Below the pieces are notes generated by a model. It searched no databases. It was not told the DNA's origin and saw only the letters and a list, made by a program, of their open reading frames with translations. Of a stretch of DNA of 64,000 nucleotides, positions 26,234 to 35,217 are shown piece by piece. How positions within the stretch are numbered: position 1 is the first letter of the stretch; every line of letters starts with the position of its first letter. The stretch is taken from the NCBI GenBank assembly GCA_964428795.1, contig CAYRZL010000005.1, positions 1 through 64,000 of the forward strand, in the 5' to 3' direction. The DNA comes from CAYRZL01 sp964428795. GTDB taxonomy: Bacteria; Bacillota; Clostridia; Lachnospirales; Lachnospiraceae. A program made the position numbers and the translations under genes.

Positions 26234-26782
26234 TTATGCTTTCTTCTTTTTGAATGGCTGTCTGCATGCATCTGCCATTTTCTTCAGATCATCTTCTTTA
26301 TAATAAAACAGAATAAATACGATCAATGCAATGGCTGCGGCAGTCACATAGATATCCGCAACATTGAATATCGGAAAATGAATCAACACAAAATCGAAAA
26401 AGTCAACCACATATTCCTGTCTGATACGGTCAATAAAATTTCCGATGGCTCCTGAAAGGATGAGAATCAGAATCACCCGCATTTTTCGAAACCGTTTTTC
26501 TGCCGGCATGCATACCAGGATATAAAATACAGCGATCAGGATAATAATTGTGATAACCGTAAAAAATCCCTGTTTCCCCTGTAAAATTCCAAAGGCTGCA
26601 CCCTGATTTTCCAGATAGTTCAATTGAAATACACTCGAAATCAGGGGAATCGGGTCAGAACCTTTTAAATGCTGTACCACAAGCCATTTTGTGATCTGAT
26701 CTACGATAATTAAAATGACAATAGAAACTACAGCAATTAACGTCTGCTGTATCTTCTTTTTACTAATCTGTTTCTGATCCAT
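26234..26782 (-). CDS. lspA: Lipoprotein signal peptidase II
   Basis: 182 residues from ATG 26782; a TTG at 26803 is in frame but weaker. Four helices. Conserved V-D-Q-I-T-K, N-x-G-A-A-F-G, and the catalytic aspartates in G-N-F-I-D-R and F-N-V-A-D-I-Y. Cleaves prolipoproteins such as the heme-binding lipoprotein, DacF-like and DUF3048 proteins of this window. Confidence 0.9.
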   Translation of the reverse strand: MDQKQISKKKIQQTLIAVVSIVILIIVDQITKWLVVQHLKGSDPIPLISSVFQLNYLENQGAAFGILQGKQGFFTVITIIILIAVFYILVCMPAEKRFRKMRVILILILSGAIGNFIDRIRQEYVVDFFDFVLIHFPIFNVADIYVTAAAIALIVFILFYYKEDDLKKMADACRQPFKKKKA

Positions 26783-26811
26783 GAAAATCTCTGCCTCACT
26801 CAAAAAAGTTC

Positions 26812-27924
26812 TTATTTTTCATTCTCGGATATATTTATATAGGATATCGCATCCAAAAGCTGTTCATCCGTAATATTCTGATCGATGAAAGCATGACCGG
26901 TCTCCGAAATCAATATAAATTTTATATTCCCGGATTCCATCTTTTTATCCAGCTTTGTAGTATCTAAAATTTCATCTGTACGGAATGTTAACCCTTTCGT
27001 ATTTACCGGCAGATAAAATTTCCTCAACACCATGCAAATATCTGTCAGCACATCTTCACTGATATAACCAAGCTTCATAGATAAATAGGATGCGGCAACG
27101 ATACCGATGGCAACGCACGGTCCATGAAGAAGCTGAAAATCCGACAGCTTCTCCACTGCGTGTCCGATCGTATGTCCGAAATTCAGTAATGCCCGCTCCC
27201 CTTTTTCCGTCGGGTCCGCTTCCACTACTCTTCTCTTTATATCACAGCTAACCGCTACCATATATTCTAACGCCGCCGGATCACGAGCCTGAATTTTTTC
27301 ATAATTGTCTTTCAGCCAGTGATAATAAGCGGCGTCTTTGATCAACCCGTGTTTGATGACTTCACCCATTCCGCAGGCAAACAATTCGTCTGTCAGGGTA
27401 TTCAAAGTAGAAACGTTGGTATATACCAGACGAGGCATATAAAACGCTCCGACCATATTTTTGTATTGCCTGAAATCAACTCCTGTTTTTCCACCCACAC
27501 TGCTGTCCACCTGGGATAAAAGTGTGGTCGGTATCTGAATAAAATCAATACCACGCAGAAAGCTTGCAGCCGCAAAGCCGCACAGATCTCCTACAACTCC
27601 GCCGCCAAGTGCAACCAGAAGGCTTTTCCGGTCAAATTTTTCATCAATCAGCTTCTGATACAGGTCATATACCGTATTCAAATGCTTGCTGGCTTCTCCC
27701 GCCGGAAACACAAACGAGCAAACTTCCCGAAAATGCGTTTTTAAAATATGAGCCACTGTTTCCAGGTAATACGCACTGACTGTCGTATCTGTAACAATAC
27801 AAACCTTCTGATTTTCCCGGTATCCAAGCCCGATCAACTTCTCTCCAAGATCATCAAAGGAATCCCTGATTAAAATATCATAGCAGGGTCTGCCTTCATA
27901 ATGAACGGTTAAATTTCTCGACAT
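26812..27924 (-). CDS. aroB: 3-dehydroquinate synthase
   Basis: 370 residues from ATG 27924, behind GGAGGAG; a GTG at 27936 sits within that site. NAD-binding G-G-G-V-V-G-D-L-C-G-F, P-T-T-L-L-S-Q-V-D-S-S-V-G-G-K-T-G, and metal ligands in G-H-T-I-G-H-A-V-E and H-G are all present. Second step of the shikimate pathway. Encoded upstream of lspA and rluD and probably co-transcribed. Confidence 0.92.
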   Translation of the reverse strand: MSRNLTVHYEGRPCYDILIRDSFDDLGEKLIGLGYRENQKVCIVTDTTVSAYYLETVAHILKTHFREVCSFVFPAGEASKHLNTVYDLYQKLIDEKFDRKSLLVALGGGVVGDLCGFAAASFLRGIDFIQIPTTLLSQVDSSVGGKTGVDFRQYKNMVGAFYMPRLVYTNVSTLNTLTDELFACGMGEVIKHGLIKDAAYYHWLKDNYEKIQARDPAALEYMVAVSCDIKRRVVEADPTEKGERALLNFGHTIGHAVEKLSDFQLLHGPCVAIGIVAASYLSMKLGYISEDVLTDICMVLRKFYLPVNTKGLTFRTDEILDTTKLDKKMESGNIKFILISETGHAFIDQNITDEQLLDAISYINISENEK

Positions 27925-27956
27925 AATCTCCTCCACACAGATATATTTTCGTATCC

Positions 27957-27991
27957 CAAAAAATCCACCGGACAGCTCCGTGCCCGATGGA
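27957..27991 (-). terminator. Terminator of the hlyD-like/yggS/sepF operon
   Basis: On the minus strand TCCATCGGGCA pairs with TGTCCGGTGGA around a 6-nt loop, followed by TTTTTT, 25 nt after the sepF stop. Separates sepF from aroB. Confidence 0.85.
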
Positions 27992-28015
27992 CCATTATTT
28001 TCCTTATAATTATAA

Positions 28016-28570
28016 TCAATAATTTGTACGGAAAGAACCTACCTCAAATGCATCTACAATATTCTGAAAGTCCCCGGAAAGATCAACTGTCTCCGGTGTG
28101 ATAATAAATATGTAATTTGAAATTTTCTGTAAATTTCCATTGATTGCAAAGCAGGAACCGGAAGTGAAATCAATGATTCTCTGCGCAATATCAAGATCCA
28201 ATCCTTCCACATTTAAAACAACCGTGCGATTGTTCAGCAAAGTCTCCGTAATCTCTCTTGCATCCTCCACACTGGTCGGCTTGATCACGCAAACCTCCAT
28301 AGAATTTCCGGAGCCCTGTGATTTCTTTGTGGGACGCATTGGTGTAATCTTAGAAGAATTTTTTGATGATACTTTATTTCTGGAAGAATTTTTGTCATAT
28401 ACAAATTCATCATCATGTTCATCTCTGGATGATTCTTTGCGGGAGCTGCGTTTCTTTCTTGCAGGCTCCTCATCATATTCGTCATCATCATAGTAATCGT
28501 CCATGTAAAAATCATCATCGTCATCCGGGTTCAGACGCATTGCATTTAAAAACTTATCCATAATTCCCAT
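28016..28570 (-). CDS. sepF: Cell division protein SepF
   Basis: 184 residues from ATG 28570 (GGAG 9 nt upstream). N-terminal membrane-binding stretch M-G-I-M-D-K-F-L-N-A-M-R-L, an Asp-rich then Arg/Lys/Ser-rich linker (about 15-85), and the SepF core at 90-180 with V-x-L-N-V-E-G-L-D-L-D-I-A-Q-R-I-I-D-F and G-S-C-F-A-I-N-G. SepF anchors and aligns FtsZ at the septum. Confidence 0.92.
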   Translation of the reverse strand: MGIMDKFLNAMRLNPDDDDDFYMDDYYDDDEYDEEPARKKRSSRKESSRDEHDDEFVYDKNSSRNKVSSKNSSKITPMRPTKKSQGSGNSMEVCVIKPTSVEDAREITETLLNNRTVVLNVEGLDLDIAQRIIDFTSGSCFAINGNLQKISNYIFIITPETVDLSGDFQNIVDAFEVGSFRTNY

Positions 28571-28635
28571 AATTTTTTTCTCCATTCCTTGCCTGTTTAT
28601 TTCTTTGACTGGTTACAGGTCTCTTCTTTCGCAAT

Positions 28636-29346
28636 TTACAGACTCACATTATAATTACGCTCACCGAAAATTCCGGTCCCTACCCGCACATGGGTAGCTC
28701 CTTCTTCTATGGCAACCATATAATCACCAGTCATACCCATAGAAAGAACATTCATAGATATATTATCAATGTTTTTACTTGTTATGTCAACAGATAATTG
28801 TTTAATTTCTTCGAAATATTTTCTGTTGTCTTCCGGATTTTCCACATAAGGAGCGATGGTCATCAGCCCTTTTACCCTGATATTGGAAAGTCCGGCAATC
28901 GCTTCCACAAGCTGAATCGCTTCCTCTCTGGAAGTACCAAATTTTGTATCTTCCTGTGCGATATTCACCTCTACCAGTATATCAGAAATCACACCTTTTT
29001 TTACGGACTGCCCGCTGATCTCCTCTGCAAGACGCAGGGAATCCACTGAATGAATCAATTCCGTCCGCCCCACAATATATTTTACTTTATTGCGCTGCAA
29101 ATGACCGATCATATGCCATTTGATATCAGATGGCAGCTCCTCCATCTTTCCGGTCATCTCCTGCACTTTATTTTCTCCGAACTCACGGATGCCGCAATCA
29201 TACACTTCCTGCAGCATCTCCACCGGCTTTGTCTTGCTTACCGCGATAAGTGTGACCTCATCCCGTAAACGTCCTGCCTTTTGGCAGGCAATTTGTATAT
29301 TATTTTCGACCTGTTTCAGATTTTCTTTCAACATAACTTTTTTCAT
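28636..29346 (-). CDS. yggS: YggS/PLPBP family pyridoxal-phosphate homeostasis protein
   Basis: 236 residues. PLP lysine in I-A-V-S-K-T-K-P, G-E-N-K-V-Q-E and W-H-M-I-G-H-L-Q-R-N-K, and the C-terminal S-M-G-M-T-G-D-Y. Fold-type III PLP protein without known catalysis, controls PLP and amino-acid pools. Next to sepF as in many Bacillota. The ATG at 29334 (residue 5) is an alternative start, since GAAGGG lies very close to 29346. Confidence 0.9.
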   Translation of the reverse strand: MKKVMLKENLKQVENNIQIACQKAGRLRDEVTLIAVSKTKPVEMLQEVYDCGIREFGENKVQEMTGKMEELPSDIKWHMIGHLQRNKVKYIVGRTELIHSVDSLRLAEEISGQSVKKGVISDILVEVNIAQEDTKFGTSREEAIQLVEAIAGLSNIRVKGLMTIAPYVENPEDNRKYFEEIKQLSVDITSKNIDNISMNVLSMGMTGDYMVAIEEGATHVRVGTGIFGERNYNVSL

Positions 29347-29352
29347 TCCCTT

Positions 29353-30744
29353 CTAATTCAGCAATTCTCCTTCCGAAATGGAAGTTCCGTCCAGGGCGAT
29401 ATGATCGTACAGAGAAACACCATAGCTTGTATTGGAATCTACAATGGCATACTCCTTACTCTCAGCAAGAACGGAAATCTGCTTGAATACAGCATATCCT
29501 TTATTTACGTTATATACACCCGGCAGCTTTGAAGTTCTTGTAATTTCAAGGGTCTGGGATGCATCCGGCATCTGCAGGGTGTCCCCAAGCTCCAATCCCT
29601 CTTCACTGACATAATAGGAATCCTCGCTCTCATAATAAAGCTCTGTGGCAATAAACTCCGCAGAGGTTTTTCCCATTGATTTTGAAACCTTCATAACGCC
29701 CTGTGAGGAGGAATTATCTCCCTGCATAAAATACTTTTTCGGTATTACAAGGAAATCCTTTTCTATAATCGCGCTCTTCGGAATCTTAAGCCCGCTGGTA
29801 GTGTCTGTCTGAAATTCAATGGACAGATAGCGGTCTGAGGCATAACGTACCATAGAGTTGTTAAAGGTCAGGACGAAATAATCCTGTCCTCCATACTCCT
29901 CCAGTGCAGCATTTGCCCACACCTGATTATTATCCTTTTTGAACGTGACCTGAACAACACTTTTTTCCTCCAGATTCAATCCAGATATAATCTTACTGTC
30001 CACCGGGACAAGCAAATGCCATATCTCTGATGTGATAAGCTTGTACAATGGATCGGATAGAGAAACAGTGTCTACATTGCGCAGATTTGTCTTACTATAG
30101 CCGGAGGGGTCAAACAAGTCCGTCTCAAAGTTGTCCAGACCGATCTCCTCAAATCCATCCACATAGTAACTAACAATACCGTCTTCCGGCGATTTCACCA
30201 TGGAAAAGTTACTTGTATTTTCAGGTAAATTTCCATCCACAGACAAAGAACGCAGAGCAGCCATATACATGACTTCCTGTAAGTTTGACTCAATGTCGTT
30301 TTTGAACTGGTATACCTGATAAAAGGTCATATCCTTACAATCGGCAGCGTACTGGGACAAGGTGTTATGAATGCGGCTGATATCGTCCTTATCCATGGAA
30401 TCAAGTGTCATACCGGAATTCATGATTTTTTCCGCCATAGATCCTTCCTTGTCAATGGAGCAGATTAGGGAACCATATTTCACTTTTTCGTTATCACCTG
30501 TATAGACGGTTATCTGCCCTTCGGAATCTGCATAAAAAATTTGTTCTTCTCTCAGAGCAAGTCCGGTATAAGTGGTATTCTGGGAAATATGTCCCTTTTC
30601 CACCTCATAGACCGAGATATGCTGACGTGTAGCATATCCAGCCACATAGAGCAGAAGGTATAAAATGACGATTCCGAACAGAATCACGCCAATATTTATA
30701 TGGAAAGGTTTTCTGTAATTCACAATTTTTCTGTTTTTTGGCAT
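29353..30744 (-). CDS. HlyD-like membrane-fusion/adaptor protein upstream of sepF
   Basis: 463 residues: one membrane helix at about 18-38, a beta/lipoyl-like segment, a helical stretch (about 95-165), then a long beta region. Proteins of this kind are annotated as HlyD-family adaptors and often precede yggS-sepF in Clostridia. No ABC partner is encoded nearby. The conserved division-gene position argues for an envelope role rather than export (inference). CGGAG precedes the ATG. Confidence 0.65.
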   Translation of the reverse strand: MPKNRKIVNYRKPFHINIGVILFGIVILYLLLYVAGYATRQHISVYEVEKGHISQNTTYTGLALREEQIFYADSEGQITVYTGDNEKVKYGSLICSIDKEGSMAEKIMNSGMTLDSMDKDDISRIHNTLSQYAADCKDMTFYQVYQFKNDIESNLQEVMYMAALRSLSVDGNLPENTSNFSMVKSPEDGIVSYYVDGFEEIGLDNFETDLFDPSGYSKTNLRNVDTVSLSDPLYKLITSEIWHLLVPVDSKIISGLNLEEKSVVQVTFKKDNNQVWANAALEEYGGQDYFVLTFNNSMVRYASDRYLSIEFQTDTTSGLKIPKSAIIEKDFLVIPKKYFMQGDNSSSQGVMKVSKSMGKTSAEFIATELYYESEDSYYVSEEGLELGDTLQMPDASQTLEITRTSKLPGVYNVNKGYAVFKQISVLAESKEYAIVDSNTSYGVSLYDHIALDGTSISEGELLN

Positions 30745-30835
30745 TTTGAACTCCGTTCAATACAATTCTTTACATTTTATGTTTAAAATAAAAAGAAAAT
30801 TGGCATACTGGTGTAATAAAGGAGGTTGGATACAC

Positions 30836-31042
30836 ATGAATACCAAATGGTTGGATTATACGTTATTAACACTTATTATTATCGGTGCAGTCAACTGGGG
30901 ACTGATCGGATTCTTCCGTTTTGATCTGGTGGCATTCCTGTTTGGCAATATGAGCTGGTTTTCCAGAATCGTTTATGCCATTATCGGTATCTGCGGTTTA
31001 TACTTCATCAGCGTATATGGTAGAATCCGTTCAAAAGCATAA
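30836..31042 (+). CDS. DUF378-family small membrane protein
   Basis: 68 residues from ATG 30836, behind AAAGGAGG. Two helices, with L-x-I-I-G-A-V-N-W-G-L-I-G-F-F-x-F-D-L-V-A, the DUF378 signature; function unknown. The only plus-strand gene between 16 kb and the end of the window. Confidence 0.85.
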   Translation: MNTKWLDYTLLTLIIIGAVNWGLIGFFRFDLVAFLFGNMSWFSRIVYAIIGICGLYFISVYGRIRSKA

Positions 31043-31059
31043 AAAAAGAAGCATGAATT

Positions 31060-31090
31060 AAGGTGCCTTAAGGAAGACTTAAGACACCTT
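31060..31090. terminator. Bidirectional terminator between convergent genes
   Basis: AAGGTG-c-CTTAAG pairs with CTTAAG-a-CACCTT around a short loop, between the DUF378 gene and the convergent P-loop gene. Confidence 0.65.
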
Positions 31091-31099
31091 ACTATCATC

Positions 31100-31519
31100 T
31101 TATAAAGAAATTACAACATCCTTTTTTACACTTTCAGGCAAATCTGCTTCATTCTTTGATATACTTAAAACAAATTTTACATTGTATGTTTCACTCATTG
31201 TATTCAGTTTTTCTATGGTATGAGCGATCTCCTCATCCTTTACATTTCCAATGGTGAGGAAGCTGTCAAGGAACATCTCTTCCAGATCGTGATCCTGTGA
31301 AATAATTCCGCAAATAAAACCGAGAAATTCATCAGAATTTGATATTGGAAATTCGGTTACATTGATCAAACGAACTTTTATACTGAGTTCATGCATATGT
31401 TTCTGACTTTTATCCAGATAAACGAGATTTCCTGATGCGGTTTTCAGAGATTCATTTACCTTCTCCAATAAACATTTTGTTTTTCCTTTGCCTTTTTCAC
31501 CTGCAATGATTTCAACCAT
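31100..31519 (-). CDS. Small P-loop NTPase-like protein (often labelled PilT-like)
   Basis: 139 residues. Walker A-like G-E-K-G-K-G-K-T-K at 7-15 and a hydrophobic strand before D-K-S-Q near 35; no clear Walker B or hexameric ATPase features, and it is far too short for a real PilT. Such proteins occur widely in Lachnospiraceae with no known function. AGGAGG precedes the ATG and it has its own promoter. Confidence 0.65.
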   Translation of the reverse strand: MVEIIAGEKGKGKTKCLLEKVNESLKTASGNLVYLDKSQKHMHELSIKVRLINVTEFPISNSDEFLGFICGIISQDHDLEEMFLDSFLTIGNVKDEEIAHTIEKLNTMSETYNVKFVLSISKNEADLPESVKKDVVISL

Positions 31520-31594
31520 TATGCGTACCTCCTGTGTTCAGTCGTTCATGATTCATAAAATATATGTAAATATGTACAACTGTTTTATAGATTT

Positions 31595-31623
31595 ATTATA
31601 GTATATCCACTATTAAAATACAA
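31595..31623 (-). promoter_or_regulatory. Promoter of the small P-loop gene
   Basis: On the minus strand TTGTAT (31623-31618), 17 nt, TATAAT (31600-31595). The leader to the ATG is about 70 nt. Confidence 0.7.
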
Positions 31624-31626
31624 CCG

Positions 31627-32619
31627 TTAATTCGAAAAATTAGCCAGCAGCCGACTCATGTAGTTATACAGGTCTGCCTTGGTGCCTGCTTTCAAAACAA
31701 TCGAGATGATCGGTTCATCACTGCTGTTTTTACTGAGCAGAACCAGACAGCAGCCGGCACTGTTGGTAGTTCCCGTCTTACCGCCGATGACAGTGATCTG
31801 ATCCGGCTGTGCGGCATCTCCATTCAGATACCAGTTGGAATTTTCCCAGGTTCTCACCACTGCCTCACCGGACTGATCCTTATACTCGGCCGTGTATTCT
31901 TTTGTCTGAATAATATCCACAAATGTCTCATACTGAATCGCTTCGTTAAAGATCAGATACAGGTCATATAATGTGGTGTAATGGTCATCATCGGGAAGTC
32001 CGTGAGGATTTACAAAGTGGGTTTTTGTAGCTCCCAGCTTCTTTGCCTCCTCATTCATCAGGTCCGCAAACGCCTCTTCTGATCCGCTGATATGCTCTGC
32101 AATGGCAGTTGCCGCGTCATTTCCGCTGGCAAGCATAAGACCATAAAGGAGCTGCTCTAAGGTGAGCTGGTCTCCCTCATGAATATAACAGAGTGATGAC
32201 TCTGAATCAAATCCGCCTGCTTTCGCACTGACCGTTACAATATCATCCAGATTACCGTATTTTAATGCAAGATATGCTGTCATAATTTTTGTTGTACTTG
32301 CCGGATATCGCTTCTCATGGACATTCTGTGCATATTCTGTCTGACGGCTGTCCGGTTTGAATACTCCTGCAGATTCTGCCGCATCCGCTCCCAGTCCGTC
32401 CTGGGAAAAGCTGTCATCAAATCCTACGACACAGATATCATCTGAAAACAGCTTGCACACATCCGTTACATCTGCCTTCGACAGTCCGTACGCATTGGAT
32501 GTCTCATATACATCATACGCATTTTCGCTGACAACCGGCGCGCTTGCACAGCCGCTCAGCAGACTGCCCGTCATGGCAATGCCAAGTATACAAACAAAGA
32601 TTTTACTTATACATTTCAC
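31627..32619 (-). CDS. D-alanyl-D-alanine carboxypeptidase lipoprotein, DacF type
   Basis: 330 residues. Lipobox L-S-G-C with Cys24. Penicillin-binding fold with catalytic S-T-T-K (Ser108), S-G-N-D-A-A for the second motif and G-G-K-T-G-T-T for the third. It lacks the C-terminal beta domain of DacA, so only the S11 peptidase domain is present. Trims pentapeptides in peptidoglycan. Its start overlaps the end of the mgsA-like gene. Confidence 0.88.
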   Translation of the reverse strand: MKCISKIFVCILGIAMTGSLLSGCASAPVVSENAYDVYETSNAYGLSKADVTDVCKLFSDDICVVGFDDSFSQDGLGADAAESAGVFKPDSRQTEYAQNVHEKRYPASTTKIMTAYLALKYGNLDDIVTVSAKAGGFDSESSLCYIHEGDQLTLEQLLYGLMLASGNDAATAIAEHISGSEEAFADLMNEEAKKLGATKTHFVNPHGLPDDDHYTTLYDLYLIFNEAIQYETFVDIIQTKEYTAEYKDQSGEAVVRTWENSNWYLNGDAAQPDQITVIGGKTGTTNSAGCCLVLLSKNSSDEPIISIVLKAGTKADLYNYMSRLLANFSN

Positions 32620-32998
32620 GCCAATCCAAATCTCCTCTGTCTAACGCAAGAATCATAATCTCAGCAGAAGCAAGATTCGTTGCGTAGGGTATATTGTATT
32701 TTTCACAGAGACGAATCACATTACCTGCATCAGCTTCCTTGGAAAGTGTGGAAAACGCATCCCGCAAAAAGATCACAAGGTCAATGTGGTTATTCTCAAT
32801 GTCTGCCCCCAATTGTTCTGTTCCGCCCAGATGTCCGGTCAAATACTTATGTACAACCAGGTTTGTTGCCTGTTCGATCAGACGTCCGGTTGTTCCTGTA
32901 GCGTACAATTCATTTTTTGCTAAAATCCCACGATACGCAATACAGAAATTCTGCATCAGTTTCTTCTTTGAATCATGTGCTACTAATCCAATATTCAT
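32603..32998 (-). CDS. Methylglyoxal synthase-like protein with altered active site
   Basis: 131 residues, full length for methylglyoxal synthase and clearly of its fold: I-G-L-V-A-H-D-S-K-K, Y-A-T-G-T-T-G, I-P-Y-A-T-N. The catalytic Asp in the normal G-G-D-Q-Q motif is Thr60 (G-G-T-E-Q), and the catalytic His of P-H-x-P-D is Lys87 (S-K-E-A-D); Asp90 and His8 remain. Conversion of dihydroxyacetone phosphate to methylglyoxal is therefore doubtful. It sits inside the shape/division cluster between rodA and a dacF-like gene, overlapping the latter by 17 nt. Confidence 0.8.
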   Translation of the reverse strand: MNIGLVAHDSKKKLMQNFCIAYRGILAKNELYATGTTGRLIEQATNLVVHKYLTGHLGGTEQLGADIENNHIDLVIFLRDAFSTLSKEADAGNVIRLCEKYNIPYATNLASAEIMILALDRGDLDWREMYK

Positions 32999-33012
32999 TT
33001 ATACCATCCCCA

Positions 33013-34122
33013 TTATTTATTTTTTGCCTGCAACCCAACGTTCAACACAAATCCGGCGCCGATCATAAGACTGATCAGCGAAGTCATACCATAGCTTACA
33101 AAAGGCAGGGTCAGACCTGTATTTGGCATCAAACCTGTGTTTACGCATATATTTACAAAAGACTGAAAACCGACCCAAGCCGCCATTCCGCAGCAGATAA
33201 TTCTGCCGGCCATATCTTTTGCTCTCCTGGCTACCAGTATACATTCAATTGATACCAAAAGCAACAAAATGATGATAATTATTCCGCCGACAAACCCAAG
33301 TTCTTCACCTGCTACAGAAAAAATAAAGTCCGTCTGAGGCTCGGAAATATAATTACCGTTTTTCACGGAATCCACAGCATTATTGTTCAATCCTTTTCCG
33401 AAAAGCTGCCCGGAACCGATCGCCATGATCGCATTCTGCTGCTGATAGGCATCCTGCGGATATTTATCGGGATCCAGCCATGCAAGAATACGCGTACTCT
33501 GATATTGCAGCAGAAAATCAGAGCCTTTACGTATCAGCGCAAGAAAAATAATACCTATCGGAACTACCACAGCGACAACCGGTATAATGATTTTATAGCT
33601 GAGTCCTGCCACAAATAGCATGGCAATAAAAATACCAAATACAATGATCGTAGTGGACAGATCCGGTTCTTTTACGATCAAAAGCAGAGGAACCGCAATC
33701 AGTGCAATGCTGACTGCCAAAATCGCAGGTCTGTTGACCCGTTCCTGCTGCTTCATAAACCAGAAGGCAAAAAACAGGATCAGCAATATTTTACACAATT
33801 CAGAAGGCTGAAAACGAAAGCTGCCGATTTCCAGCCAGCGGGTTGCATTGTTGGATGAGGAACCTGCGAACAAAACAGCGACCAGCAGTCCAATACTGAC
33901 CAGATAGAAGATCCCGGATATTTTTACTATAGAACCGTAGTCCACCAGGGAAACAACTACCATGATAATAAGGCCGCCCAGAAATCCGACAATCTGTGTA
34001 TGCTGCAGAGATTCTCTCGCACTTCCGATTACAAGGATACCCACGATCGTGATGAGGCAAATATATACAATTAAACGGAAATTATAATTTTTTATTGAAT
34101 ATTGTTTTATTTTCTTAAACAT
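33013..34122 (-). CDS. rodA: RodA/FtsW-family SEDS peptidoglycan glycosyltransferase
   Basis: 369 residues, about ten helices. Typical lines: R-W-L-E-I-G-S-F-R-F-Q-P-S-E-L-C-K, K-E-P-D-L-S-T-T, and P-N-T-G-L-T-L-P-F-V-S-Y-G near the C-terminus. Polymerises lipid II, paired with the class B PBP encoded upstream in the same cluster. The catalytic Asp of SEDS proteins fits K-E-P-D. Confidence 0.9.
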   Translation of the reverse strand: MFKKIKQYSIKNYNFRLIVYICLITIVGILVIGSARESLQHTQIVGFLGGLIIMVVVSLVDYGSIVKISGIFYLVSIGLLVAVLFAGSSSNNATRWLEIGSFRFQPSELCKILLILFFAFWFMKQQERVNRPAILAVSIALIAVPLLLIVKEPDLSTTIIVFGIFIAMLFVAGLSYKIIIPVVAVVVPIGIIFLALIRKGSDFLLQYQSTRILAWLDPDKYPQDAYQQQNAIMAIGSGQLFGKGLNNNAVDSVKNGNYISEPQTDFIFSVAGEELGFVGGIIIIILLLLVSIECILVARRAKDMAGRIICCGMAAWVGFQSFVNICVNTGLMPNTGLTLPFVSYGMTSLISLMIGAGFVLNVGLQAKNK

Positions 34123-34133
34123 ATATTGTTCCT

Positions 34134-34403
34134 TTAAAATTTTCTAAATTCCTTTATCGGGATGTTTGCTGTCAGAATCGCCTGATTCTGATGCTTTCGT
34201 TTTGGGTTTGGCGGTATGATCTGTAAATCCATCTGCTCCGGATCGATATCCATGTATTTGCTGATGGTCTGAGTCAGCTCCGACTGAAGCAGATCCATAA
34301 CCTCCGGGGAACAGCTCGTCCTGTCTGTAATCAACAGCATTTTCAAACGGTTCTTTGCCATATTTCCGGAGGAATAACGCCGAAATATTTTTTTCCATCC
34401 CAT
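34134..34403 (-). CDS. minE: Cell division topological specificity factor MinE
   Basis: 89 residues. N-terminal amphipathic R-R-Y-S-S-G-N-M-A-K-N-R-L-K-M-L-L-I-x-D-R with the MinD-contact segment, then a C-terminal dimer domain. Follows minD, as in Min operons that oscillate rather than use DivIVA/MinJ. Confidence 0.88.
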   Translation of the reverse strand: MGWKKIFRRYSSGNMAKNRLKMLLITDRTSCSPEVMDLLQSELTQTISKYMDIDPEQMDLQIIPPNPKRKHQNQAILTANIPIKEFRKF

Positions 34404-34414
34404 ATTGAACCCTC

Positions 34415-35203
34415 CTATTTTCGAAATGCTTTGGCAAGTCGGTGCCAGATATTGTTTTTGCTATTCAGGTTCAAATAGGGGACATCCTCTCCGATAATAC
34501 GTCTGCATATATTCATATATGCCCGTCCTCCCGGAGATACATCACCCACCAAAGGCTCTCCGCGATTCGTGGAAATCACGACATTTTCATCATCCGGAAC
34601 GATCCCGATCAGATCCAGTGCCAGAATTTCAAGTACATCCTGTGCTGACATCATATCACCGCGTTTTACCAGATCCATACGGATACGGTTCACGATCAGA
34701 TCGATTTTCCCGATGCGCTCTGATTCCAAAAGTCCCGCAATGCGGTCTGCATCCCGGATGGCGGATACCTCAGGCGTCGTAACTACGAGAGCACGGTCCG
34801 CTCCCGCGATCGCATTCTGAAACCCCTGTTCGATTCCCGCCGGGCAATCCAGCACTATGTAATCGAAATCTTCTCTCAATTCATCCGTGAGCTTTTTCAT
34901 CTGTTCAGGATTTACTGCACTCTTATCTCTGGTCTGCGCCGATGGCAGCAGATAGAGGGTAGGATATTTTCGATCCCGGATCAATGCCTGCTTCACACGA
35001 CAGTTTCCCTCTACCACATCCACCAGATTATAAACGATCCGGTTTTCCAATCCCATAACCACATCAAGATTACGCAGTCCGATATCTGTGTCGATCAATA
35101 CAACACTTTTGTTCAGTTTTGCGAGTCCGCACCCCACATTTGCAGTCGTGGTGGTTTTCCCAACTCCGCCTTTTCCGGATGTAACAACAATAACTTCGCT
35201 CAT
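34415..35203 (-). CDS. minD: Septum site-determining ATPase MinD
   Basis: 262 residues. Deviant Walker A G-K-G-G-V-G-K-T-T at 10-18, Walker B V-L-D-C-P-A-G-I, D-x-D-I-G-L-R-N-L-D near 40 and a C-terminal amphipathic helix (N-I-W-H-R-L-A-K-A-F-R-K) for membrane attachment. Partner of MinC and MinE. Confidence 0.93.
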   Translation of the reverse strand: MSEVIVVTSGKGGVGKTTTTANVGCGLAKLNKSVVLIDTDIGLRNLDVVMGLENRIVYNLVDVVEGNCRVKQALIRDRKYPTLYLLPSAQTRDKSAVNPEQMKKLTDELREDFDYIVLDCPAGIEQGFQNAIAGADRALVVTTPEVSAIRDADRIAGLLESERIGKIDLIVNRIRMDLVKRGDMMSAQDVLEILALDLIGIVPDDENVVISTNRGEPLVGDVSPGGRAYMNICRRIIGEDVPYLNLNSKNNIWHRLAKAFRK

Positions 35204-35217
35204 GCAAGACCTCCCGG

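Noticed and set aside
31100..31519. PilT twitching-motility ATPase
   Set aside because: Far too short and lacking the PilT motifs beyond a P-loop; no pilus genes nearby.
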